Shown here: positions 1 to 6,011 of the stretch, one piece after another | Numbering within the stretch: the stretch's first letter is position 1 | Layout: every line of letters begins with the position of its first letter | Position numbers and translations under genes: made by a program | The notes under the pieces: generated by a model | Told to the model about the DNA's origin: nothing | The model's database searches: none | What the model saw: the letters and a program-made list of their open reading frames with translations, nothing else | NCBI GenBank assembly: GCA_945890595.1 | Contig: CAMDCQ010000107.1 | Coordinates: 1-7,998 of the forward strand | DNA: 7,998 nucleotides | Source of the DNA: Chitinophaga pinensis | GTDB taxonomy: Bacteria; Bacteroidota; Bacteroidia; NS11-12g; UBA9320 | Direction: 5' to 3'

Positions 1-30
1 TTGAACCTCCCGGAAAACGAATTAAGTATA

Positions 31-65
31 AAAAACAAAACCCTGTTGGACCAGGGCTTTGTTTT
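31..65 (-). terminator. Rho-independent terminator of the tRNA-Leu gene
   Basis: On the minus strand a 14-bp stem (bases 52-65 with 32-45, loop 46-51) starts 11 bases after the tRNA 3' end and is followed by a T-rich tail. The stem is fully paired as minus-strand RNA, with one G-U wobble, whereas the plus-strand RNA would have an A-C mismatch at that place. This asymmetry supports use on the minus strand. Bases 1-30 beyond it show no recognisable feature. Confidence 0.85.
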
Positions 66-76
66 GATTTACTCAG

Positions 77-158
77 TGCGGGCGAAAGGACTCGAACCTT
101 CACACCGCGAGGCACTAGATCCTAAGTCTAGCGTGTCTACCAATTTCACCACGCCCGC
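77..158 (-). tRNA. tRNA-Leu, anticodon UAG
   Basis: The minus strand folds into a complete 82-base class II tRNA. The 7-bp acceptor stem GCGGGCG/CGCCCGC (152-158 with 78-84) has discriminator A at 77. The D arm contains TGGTAGAC, the anticodon stem is CTAGA/TCTAG, and the loop CTTAGGA carries anticodon TAG, which reads CUN leucine codons. A long variable arm (about 14 bases, TGCCTCGCGGTGTG) is typical of tRNA-Leu, and the T loop reads TTCGAGT. The 3' CCA is not encoded (CTG follows the discriminator), so it must be added by the CCA-adding enzyme, as is usual in this phylum. The gene is monocistronic, with its own promoter and terminator. Confidence 0.97.
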
Positions 159-181
159 TTAATCCTTTTCCTAAAGGGCTG

Positions 182-212
182 CAAATGTAAATATTATTTT
201 AGATTTCATCAA
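182..212 (-). promoter_or_regulatory. Bacteroidota-type promoter of tRNA-Leu
   Basis: On the minus strand TACATTTG (189 down to 182) matches the Bacteroidota -7 element TAnnTTTG exactly. A TTG (212 down to 210) lies 20 bases upstream, the expected spacing for the -33 element. Transcription would begin near 175-178, giving a 5' leader of about 17-20 bases before the tRNA at 158. The site lies just downstream of the terminator of the preceding minus-strand gene, so the tRNA appears to be an independent unit. The match is by eye against the published consensus. Confidence 0.75.
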
Positions 213-224
213 TTATTTTTTAAA

Positions 225-257
225 AAAAATGTGACCACCATAGGTGATCACATTTTT
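225..257 (-). terminator. Rho-independent terminator of the T9SS-secreted protein gene
   Basis: A 15-bp stem (243-257 with 225-239) with a three-base loop (240-242) lies 28 bases after the stop codon at 286. On the minus strand it ends in a run of eight T. One position pairs as a U-G wobble in minus-strand RNA but would be a C-A mismatch in plus-strand RNA, so the hairpin is best as a minus-strand terminator. Confidence 0.85.
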
Positions 258-285
258 AAATTTTGTCGTTAATCTAATTTATAAA

Positions 286-2241
286 TTAGTTCACTTGCAT
301 TTTCTTAGTAACACTATGATCTTTAGTGCTTAGTGTGTAAAAATAAACACCTGAAGTAAGACCTTTTGCATCTATAGATATAGTGTGATTACCAGCACCT
401 AGTAGACCAAGATCGCCTTGATTGATTACATTACCCAAAATATCAGTAACCGTAATACTTAACGCGCCGCCTTCTCTTAAGTAGATGATAACATCAGAAG
501 TCTCAGTGAATGGATTAGGTTGATTTTGACTTACTACAAATACCTCTGATTTAGTAGGAGCGTTTTGGGTACTAGCTGTATTTTTACCAATAACGTCATT
601 CAATATATCCGAAACAGGAATTGCGGCATACATCATTTTGTTTTCCTCTGCTGGGTGAGTTCCTGCACTTATAGAATGATTCTGCAAGTTTGTTCCAGGA
701 GTTAAATCTTGTTGCCATATAAGGTGTAAGTAGTCATTTGATGCTTTTGCAACACAAGGAAAATTATCTTCCATTTGGCGAGCTTGTGTTAAATTTTGAG
801 GGCCTTCCCAAGTTACTCCGCCATCTTTAGAATAAGAAACTAAAATATCTCTGAAGTTTGCATTCAAGAAATGCAAGTCAAGTTCAGTAGGTGCAGAATA
901 AACTACGTATAAATTACCATTTGCGTCTGCACTAGCTGAAGGCATAGTAACTAAAGAAGTTGCACCCGTTCTTGTTGCTGAGCTTAGAGTACCCGTTAGA
1001 TTACCGTTTGCATCCAGTGAACTGAAACTTTCAGTTGAAATAGTTAATGTTCCGTCACCGTCGAAATCAATCATACCGCCGCAAATTGCTGGTGCAGCGT
1101 CTCCTTCTGCCCAATGCATTAATGCAGTCTGAGCTGGGAAAAAGAAATACGTAGAATCACCAGCATCAGAGATACCACCTACTATTCTACCACGTCCATA
1201 AAAGGCGTGCACTTTACCATTAGCGTCTACCATAACATCCAAAGAACCATCATTGGTGAATACCGTATCACCAGAAATAATCATTTCTGCATCTCTTCTA
1301 ACGCCTTTGTATGCAATTTTATCCACGTCAGTGTAGGTCCAATTTTGTCCGTTATCGGTAGATTTCCATAAAGAAACAGGATCTCCAAGACCACCAATCA
1401 ATATAGCTATAACATCTCCTCTTGCATCCATAGCATAATTATCGCCACCACCATTGTCATATAAAGTACTGTCGTAACCAGGTAATAAAATATGAGATAC
1501 TTCTACCGAACCATCTGCTTGATTTATTCTACTGTAGGTTGTTGGGTTTGTAATTCCATTTCTAACTACATCAGGAATATTACCCGCAACGTTCGAAGTA
1601 TAATTTGCAATTAAATGTATTTTACCATTGGTAGCAACACTTCTACCCCAGATAGGCACTCTGTCCACGTTAAGAACAGAAACGTCATCTAAGATCGGTG
1701 CACTAGTAGTAAATGCGGTACTTCCTTTTGACGAATTTTTAGAAAACAAGAATCCTCCCACAGTTGATTCGTGCGATAACACTCCTTCTGTACCATTGTC
1801 TAATAACATAATATTAGGCCATCCAGATCTACCAGTGCTTTCTAATTTTTGACCTCTGCTTGGCAAAAAGTTTGTTCCATCAGAATAATTATAACCTGAC
1901 CCTCTGTCTGGATATCCAGAAGTAACGTTAGGGCTCGTAGTCCAAACAGCCGAAACACTGCCATCTGAATTTAACATCACTCTTCTTCCAGGACTTGAAT
2001 TAGTTTGTAAATCATAATACGTCGTTCCTAATTCAATAAAGTTATAGTTAACGGTTTTTTTACTTTTAGGCGCATCTGCACTCTTGGCGCTAATAGGTCC
2101 TATTGGTCCTTGTGCTTCAATTGCTTTCGTAGGCATCACAGCTTTGGAAGCCTCAGGATTATTAACTTTAAAATCCTTAATAGATTGACCAAAAAGCCAA
2201 AATGGTGATGATAATAAGAGGGTAAGTACTGTTTTTTTCAT
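286..2241 (-). CDS. T9SS-secreted Asp-box (sialidase-like propeller) protein with type A sorting domain
   Basis: This 651-residue protein is probably exported to the cell surface or medium by the Bacteroidota type IX secretion system. Residues 1-19 form a Sec signal peptide (KK, then a hydrophobic core ending LFGQ). Residues about 20-62 look like a flexible propeptide, with a GPIGPI run and lysines. The body (about 63-550) has repeated short beta segments of the kind DxxGxVxAVW and DANGKVHAFY. It contains two Asp-boxes (STDNGQNW at 294-301, SKDGGVTW at 471-478), which mark sialidase/BNR-type beta-propellers, and an acidic loop DFDGDG (392-397) that may bind calcium. Residues about 569-651 are a type A sorting domain (QNQPNPF, then GxVxxxG and GLxSGVYFY strands, ending KKMQVN). 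I see no assignable catalytic residues, so the substrate is unknown and sialidase activity should not be assumed. The ATG at 2241 is preceded by an A-rich stretch without Shine-Dalgarno. The 75-base gap to holA suggests its own promoter, but no clear TAnnTTTG was found. Confidence 0.9.
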   Translation of the reverse strand: MKKTVLTLLLSSPFWLFGQSIKDFKVNNPEASKAVMPTKAIEAQGPIGPISAKSADAPKSKKTVNYNFIELGTTYYDLQTNSSPGRRVMLNSDGSVSAVWTTSPNVTSGYPDRGSGYNYSDGTNFLPSRGQKLESTGRSGWPNIMLLDNGTEGVLSHESTVGGFLFSKNSSKGSTAFTTSAPILDDVSVLNVDRVPIWGRSVATNGKIHLIANYTSNVAGNIPDVVRNGITNPTTYSRINQADGSVEVSHILLPGYDSTLYDNGGGDNYAMDARGDVIAILIGGLGDPVSLWKSTDNGQNWTYTDVDKIAYKGVRRDAEMIISGDTVFTNDGSLDVMVDANGKVHAFYGRGRIVGGISDAGDSTYFFFPAQTALMHWAEGDAAPAICGGMIDFDGDGTLTISTESFSSLDANGNLTGTLSSATRTGATSLVTMPSASADANGNLYVVYSAPTELDLHFLNANFRDILVSYSKDGGVTWEGPQNLTQARQMEDNFPCVAKASNDYLHLIWQQDLTPGTNLQNHSISAGTHPAEENKMMYAAIPVSDILNDVIGKNTASTQNAPTKSEVFVVSQNQPNPFTETSDVIIYLREGGALSITVTDILGNVINQGDLGLLGAGNHTISIDAKGLTSGVYFYTLSTKDHSVTKKMQVN

Positions 2242-2316
2242 TTGTTTGTTATTATTTGAGGCCGTGAAAATAAATAAATCTTTATGAAAAGATGCACATG
2301 ACAGTGCAATTATTAC

Positions 2317-3342
2317 CTAAAGACTTAATATTTTAAGAATTGTTTCTTCAAAAATACTGGCGTCATCACCTGTATTTTCTTTGATTCCTTTAATCTTTAA
2401 ATCGCAGTCATTTATTGCTTCTATCACTTTTACTATTTTTTTACCGCTGTAATTAGCTGCGGCTTGCCTAAACTCACCAATAGCAAAAAAAGGAATTCCG
2501 ATGGCACTCATAATTTCTTTTTCCGTGCTTCGTGACATACTTTGCATAATAGCCACTTTTCTAAAGTAATTGAAAAGTGCACCATTCATCATAACCACTG
2601 GATTATTTTTAATATTAGCAGTGAAATAATTGAGCATTTCAATAGTTTTTGCCTTTTGTTTTTGGGCTAAGGCTTTTTGTAGTGAAAATATGTTGTACTC
2701 CTTATTTATTCCTACATATTTTTCAATGTGCTCTTCTCTTATTTTACTACCTTTTTCAACATTACTAAATACTTTATCCAACTCTTTAACAATAACTGAA
2801 AATTTTGCACCACTATTTTCAACCAATAATTGCAGGGGTTTTGGTTCTATATCATACCCTTGTTTTGAAACGTAGGTATTTATAACCTTAAGTATTTCGC
2901 TTTCAGCAATAGGATCCGCCGTAAAAATAGTTGCCGATTTTTTAAAGCTAGTTCCAGGCTTGCGATTCATTGGCAGGGTTTTCCCTGGATGATACCACAC
3001 TAAAACGGTAGTAGGTGCCGGATTTTCCAAATAGGCTACAATATGATCTGGGGTAGTACAATACTGTGATTCTTTGTAAACAACTAATTGGCGATCTGCC
3101 ATCATCGGAAATCTTCTGCAAACATTTATAATGTCGTTCACCGAGGTCTCTTTGCCGTAAAAAAGATGATGATTAAAACTGGCTGTGCTATTATCTAGCA
3201 CTACCGACTCTATTTTATCCAGTAGCATTTCTAAAAAATGGTACTCTTCGCCATGCAGCAAATACACAGGCGCTATCTGTTTTTGGTCTAATTGCTGCAT
3301 TAGACTTGTAAAATCGTTATATGAACTACTACCTTTGGCCAC
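2317..3342 (-). CDS. holA: DNA polymerase III subunit delta (clamp loader)
   Basis: HolA is the delta subunit that opens the beta sliding clamp during clamp loading in the replisome; it acts in the cytoplasm. Recognisable parts, numbered from the GTG start, are PVYLLHGEE (25-33) opening the AAA-like first domain, and RRFPMMADRQLVVYKE (76-91), a hallmark stretch of Bacteroidota HolA. A helical lid and collar region rich in K, A and E follows, to about 341 residues, close to the usual 330-345. As expected for delta, no Walker A motif is present. Start choice: the frame stays open to a TTG at 3363, but GTG at 3340-3342 gives MAKGSSSYNDF and keeps the N-terminal helix before PVYLL. An ATG at 3298-3300 would cut that helix. 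The GTG start also avoids overlap with the divergent gene at 3358. The stop is TAG at 2317. No clear promoter was found on this strand. Confidence 0.88.
   Translation of the reverse strand: MAKGSSSYNDFTSLMQQLDQKQIAPVYLLHGEEYHFLEMLLDKIESVVLDNSTASFNHHLFYGKETSVNDIINVCRRFPMMADRQLVVYKESQYCTTPDHIVAYLENPAPTTVLVWYHPGKTLPMNRKPGTSFKKSATIFTADPIAESEILKVINTYVSKQGYDIEPKPLQLLVENSGAKFSVIVKELDKVFSNVEKGSKIREEHIEKYVGINKEYNIFSLQKALAQKQKAKTIEMLNYFTANIKNNPVVMMNGALFNYFRKVAIMQSMSRSTEKEIMSAIGIPFFAIGEFRQAAANYSGKKIVKVIEAINDCDLKIKGIKENTGDDASIFEETILKILSL
3306..3337 (+). promoter_or_regulatory. Candidate promoter of the HsdR_N gene, inside holA
   Basis: TACCTTTG at 3330-3337 is an exact match to the Bacteroidota -7 element TAnnTTTG, and a TTG at 3306-3308 lies 21 bases upstream as a possible -33 element. 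Predicted transcription start is near 3343-3345, about 13-15 bases before the GTG start at 3358. The whole site lies within the first codons of the oppositely oriented holA gene. It is a by-eye consensus match with no experimental support. Confidence 0.55.
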
Positions 3343-3357
3343 CTGATAAATTAAGTA

Positions 3358-3795
3358 GTGCAATTAAAGTTCGATAATTTTAACTTTCAAGTAAAATCTG
3401 AAAATAATAAAAACTACATATTCGATGTGGTACGCAAAAAGTTTATAAGACTAACGCCGGAGGAGTGGGTTAGGCAGCACACTATTCATCAATTAATTAA
3501 GAATGGATTTTCGGCTAATCGACTCAGCGTAGAGCGTACATTGCCCCTGTCTAAAAAAAGATATGATATTGTTTATTACAACAAAGATGGCAATCCCTGG
3601 ATATTGGTAGAGTGCAAAGCACCCAGTGTGGCAATAGATGAGCAAACACTCAATCAAATCGCCACGTACATCCAATTAGAAGATGTGCCTTACTTAGTCT
3701 TGACGAATGGTATCGTTCATTATATTATTAAGAGAGAAAACAAGATAGTTGAGGTAATTCAAGATTTTCCTAATTTTTCAAATGTTAGCGACTAA
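3358..3795 (+). CDS. Stand-alone type I restriction HsdR N-terminal-like (PD-(D/E)xK) protein
   Basis: This 145-residue protein matches the HsdR_N-type nuclease fold rather than a whole type I restriction subunit. The likely active site is D70 (KRYDIVYY), E85 and K87 (WILVECKAP), followed by Q100-xxx-Y104 (QIATY), the QxxxY feature seen in RecB-like and HsdR nucleases. The N-terminal segment YIFDVVRKKFIRLTPEEWVR (20-39) is typical of the short Bacteroidota members. No helicase, methyltransferase or specificity subunit is nearby, so a restriction role is doubtful and the biological role is unknown. The start is GTG at 3358: an in-frame TAA at 3352-3354 rules out extension, and the resulting N-terminus (MQLKFDNFNFQVKSENN) looks like relatives. 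It is divergent from holA and is followed after 34 bases by nhaD, with which it may be co-transcribed. Confidence 0.88.
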   Translation: MQLKFDNFNFQVKSENNKNYIFDVVRKKFIRLTPEEWVRQHTIHQLIKNGFSANRLSVERTLPLSKKRYDIVYYNKDGNPWILVECKAPSVAIDEQTLNQIATYIQLEDVPYLVLTNGIVHYIIKRENKIVEVIQDFPNFSNVSD

Positions 3796-3829
3796 AAACA
3801 CTTTTATTTGCGCGCAGAAATAGAAAATA

Positions 3830-5155
3830 ATGTCAATACTAATTATCGTCGTTTTTGTATTGGGATACGCTGCCATAGCGTTTGAACACCCACTTAAGAT
3901 AGATAAAGCCGCGAGCGCACTCATCACAGGTATGCTATGCTGGACTATTTACGTATTCTCACTTAACGGTGGGCATGACGCAGTGCATATCATCGAGCAT
4001 GGCGCCGATGGAAATGGAGGACTCTATCACCATTTGTTTGACATTGCTAACATCTTGTTTTTCTTAATGGGTGCAATGACCATCGTAGAACTTGTGGATG
4101 CGCATGAAGGTTTTTCAGTGATTACAGACCGAATCAAAACTACGGATAAAACCAAGCTACTTTGGATAATCGCGATACTTACATTCTTCTTATCTTCAGC
4201 ACTAGATAATCTTACTACCACCATAGTGATGATTTCCTTGCTTCGTAAGCTCGTAAAAGACAAAGAAACCCGATGGATCTTTGTAGGTATTGTTGTGTTG
4301 GCTGCTAATGCGGGTGGCGCTTGGTCTCCTATTGGGGACGTTACTACTACCATGCTTTGGATAAAAGGTCAACTTCCTAATGTTCCCAGTCTTATGACAG
4401 AACTTTTTATTCCTAGCTTTATTTCACTCTTAGTACCTGTTACTATCTTAAGTTTTACGTTTAGAGGAAACGTAGAAAGACCACAAACTCTAGAAAGTTC
4501 TAATCATAGTCTAAATTCAACCTCTGATAACGAGCGTATACTGGTATTCGTGTTAGGTATTGCAGGATTAATTTTTGTACCTATTTTCAAAACCCTAACG
4601 CATTTACCACCATTTATGGGAATGATGCTTAGTCTAGGTATTATCTGGGCTATAACTGAACTAATGCATAAAGGCAAAAGTAAAGAAGATAAAGAGTCTC
4701 TTTCTGTAATTAGTGTATTGCAAAAAATAGATGTTGCCAGCGTTTTGTTCTTCTTAGGTATTTTGCTTGCTGTTGCTGCATTGCAAGAGTTTGGACATCT
4801 ACGTACTATTGCGGGCGCACTAGATAAAGCGTTTTCTGGCAATATTTTCTCGATTAACATCGTCATTGGATTACTTAGTAGTATTGTTGACAATGTTCCA
4901 CTTGTTGCTGCTGCTCAAGGCATGTATGATATTGCTCCAATGGGAGAGTTCGCAGCTAATGGCAACTTCTGGAAATTACTTGCGTATTGTGCTGGTACAG
5001 GAGGTAGCACTTTAATTATAGGTTCTGCAGCGGGTGTTGCTGCTATGGGACTTGAAAAAATAGACTTCATGTGGTATCTTAAAAAAATAAGCTGGCTCGC
5101 TATATTTGGTTATTTTGCTGGAGCGTCAGCTTACTTTTTACTTTTCTTATTATGA
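3830..5155 (+). CDS. nhaD: NhaD-type sodium/proton antiporter
   Basis: This 441-residue inner-membrane protein exchanges cytoplasmic sodium (or lithium) for external protons, giving pH and sodium homeostasis. It belongs to the ion transporter superfamily, with roughly 11-13 hydrophobic segments across the whole length. Visible family motifs are EHPLKIDKAA (19-28), SSALDNLTTT (122-131), NAGGAWSPIGDVTTTMLW (160-177), the repeat-related SSIVDNVPLV (350-359) and GTGGSTLIIGSAAGVAAMG (389-407). The paired LDN and VDN segments, in two inverted-repeat halves, contain the acidic and polar residues expected at the ion site. A hydrophilic loop (about 212-235) separates the halves. The ATG at 3830 follows an A-rich stretch (GAAATAGAAAATA). 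A near-match TTTATTTG (3803-3810) precedes it but lacks a good upstream element, so co-transcription with the gene before is more likely. Its TGA overlaps the start of the glycosyltransferase gene. Confidence 0.94.
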   Translation: MSILIIVVFVLGYAAIAFEHPLKIDKAASALITGMLCWTIYVFSLNGGHDAVHIIEHGADGNGGLYHHLFDIANILFFLMGAMTIVELVDAHEGFSVITDRIKTTDKTKLLWIIAILTFFLSSALDNLTTTIVMISLLRKLVKDKETRWIFVGIVVLAANAGGAWSPIGDVTTTMLWIKGQLPNVPSLMTELFIPSFISLLVPVTILSFTFRGNVERPQTLESSNHSLNSTSDNERILVFVLGIAGLIFVPIFKTLTHLPPFMGMMLSLGIIWAITELMHKGKSKEDKESLSVISVLQKIDVASVLFFLGILLAVAALQEFGHLRTIAGALDKAFSGNIFSINIVIGLLSSIVDNVPLVAAAQGMYDIAPMGEFAANGNFWKLLAYCAGTGGSTLIIGSAAGVAAMGLEKIDFMWYLKKISWLAIFGYFAGASAYFLLFLL

Positions 5156-5907
5156 TAGATGGCAAAAAAGTAGTAGTTGTATTTCCTGCCTATAATGCAG
5201 CTAAAACATTAGAAAAAACATACAACGAGCTACCTTTTGACATAGTAGACGAAACCATACTGGTGGATGACGCAAGTAAAGATGATACTGCGGCATTAGC
5301 CAACAGAATTGGCGTTAACCATGTTATCATTCACGACCAAAACAGGGGTTATGGTGGCAATCAAAAAAGCTGTTATAACAAGGCTGTAGAAATAGGCGCA
5401 GATATCGTCATTATGGTGCACCCCGACTATCAATATACACCGTTACTCGTAAAAAGTATGTGCAGTATCATTGCAAATGGAGTATTCCCCGCGGTATATG
5501 CCAGCCGAATTTTAGGCAAGGGAGCACTTAAAGGTGGTATGCCTTGGTATAAGTACGTGGCCAATAGAATTCTGACTCTGTTTCAAAATATTGTCATCAA
5601 CCAAAAGTTAAGCGAATATCATACAGGTTACCGTGCATTTGACACTAAAATATTTGACAAAATCGATATTGAAAAAAACTCTGATGATTTTGTTTTCGAC
5701 AATCAGATGACTGCACAGGTATTTTTTGCGGGTTTTGAAATTGGTGAAGTCACCTGCCCTACCAAATACTTCGATGACGCTAGTTCGATTAATCTAAAAA
5801 GAAGTTCTATCTATGGACTTGGGGTAATCTTAGTTTCGATACAATACCGCTTAGCTAAATGGGGTGTTAGTAGATTTGGTATTTTTGAACTAAAAGGGAC
5901 TCACTAG
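5152..5907 (+). CDS. Family 2 glycosyltransferase (DPM1/GtrB-like, soluble)
   Basis: This 251-residue GT-A fold enzyme probably transfers a sugar from a nucleotide-sugar to a lipid phosphate or glycan; donor and acceptor cannot be read from sequence. VVVVFPAYNAAKTL (7-20) opens the nucleotide-binding domain, and VDDAS (38-42) gives the first acidic motif. QNRGYGGNQKSCYNKAV (63-79) is typical of the dolichyl-phosphate-mannose-synthase-like branch. HPDYQY (90-95) stands where many relatives have DxD, with D92 as the likely metal ligand. EYHTGYRAF (155-163) and DDFVFDNQM (178-186) form the acceptor-side region. There is no C-terminal pair of membrane helices as in GtrB; the protein ends after QYRLAKWGVSRFGIF. 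The ATG lies within the nhaD stop (ATGA, 5152-5155), implying translational coupling. No strong terminator follows. Confidence 0.9.
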   Translation: MIDGKKVVVVFPAYNAAKTLEKTYNELPFDIVDETILVDDASKDDTAALANRIGVNHVIIHDQNRGYGGNQKSCYNKAVEIGADIVIMVHPDYQYTPLLVKSMCSIIANGVFPAVYASRILGKGALKGGMPWYKYVANRILTLFQNIVINQKLSEYHTGYRAFDTKIFDKIDIEKNSDDFVFDNQMTAQVFFAGFEIGEVTCPTKYFDDASSINLKRSSIYGLGVILVSIQYRLAKWGVSRFGIFELKGTH

Positions 5908-5931
5908 TATTTCGTATTAGCCCTATTGATA

Positions 5932-5960
5932 AAGCGACTATACTGCTAAAATATACGCTT
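5932..5960. other. Weak hairpin in the convergent intergenic gap
   Basis: AAGCG-AC-TATA and TATA-CGCTT can pair over 9 bp with a two-base bulge and a nine-base loop, between the convergent genes ending at 5907 and 6012. There is no T run on either side, so it is at best a weak transcription end signal. I see no other feature in 5908-6011. Confidence 0.25.
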
Positions 5961-6011
5961 AGGCTCTCTCGCCGTTTCACTTTACACGTTAAAATATCAA
6001 ATGGTGGTATA

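Noticed and set aside
1..30. TTGAACCTCCC resembling the T arm of a second minus-strand tRNA
   Set aside because: The bases that should form its variable arm and anticodon arm are instead the A-rich start of the terminator hairpin, and no acceptor pairing is possible.
1628..1852. Open frame of 74 codons on the plus strand
   Set aside because: It is antisense inside the T9SS protein gene, has no recognisable motif and no promoter; the minus-strand frame is clearly coding.
2293..2308. TGCAC/GTGCA inverted repeat between holA and the T9SS gene, considered as a holA terminator or operator
   Set aside because: Only 5 bp pair around a 6-base loop and no T run follows directly, so chance is a sufficient explanation.
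3358..3795. Part of a restriction-modification defence island
   Set aside because: No methylase, specificity subunit, helicase or other defence gene is present; the neighbours are housekeeping genes.
4027..4893. Open frames on the minus strand (4027-4353 and 4504-4893)
   Set aside because: They are antisense to nhaD, rich in Ser, Thr and Ile as expected of a mirrored membrane-protein gene, and show no domain.
5871..5878. TAGATTTG as a plus-strand promoter element
   Set aside because: It lies at the 3' end of the glycosyltransferase gene, and no plus-strand gene follows that it could serve.
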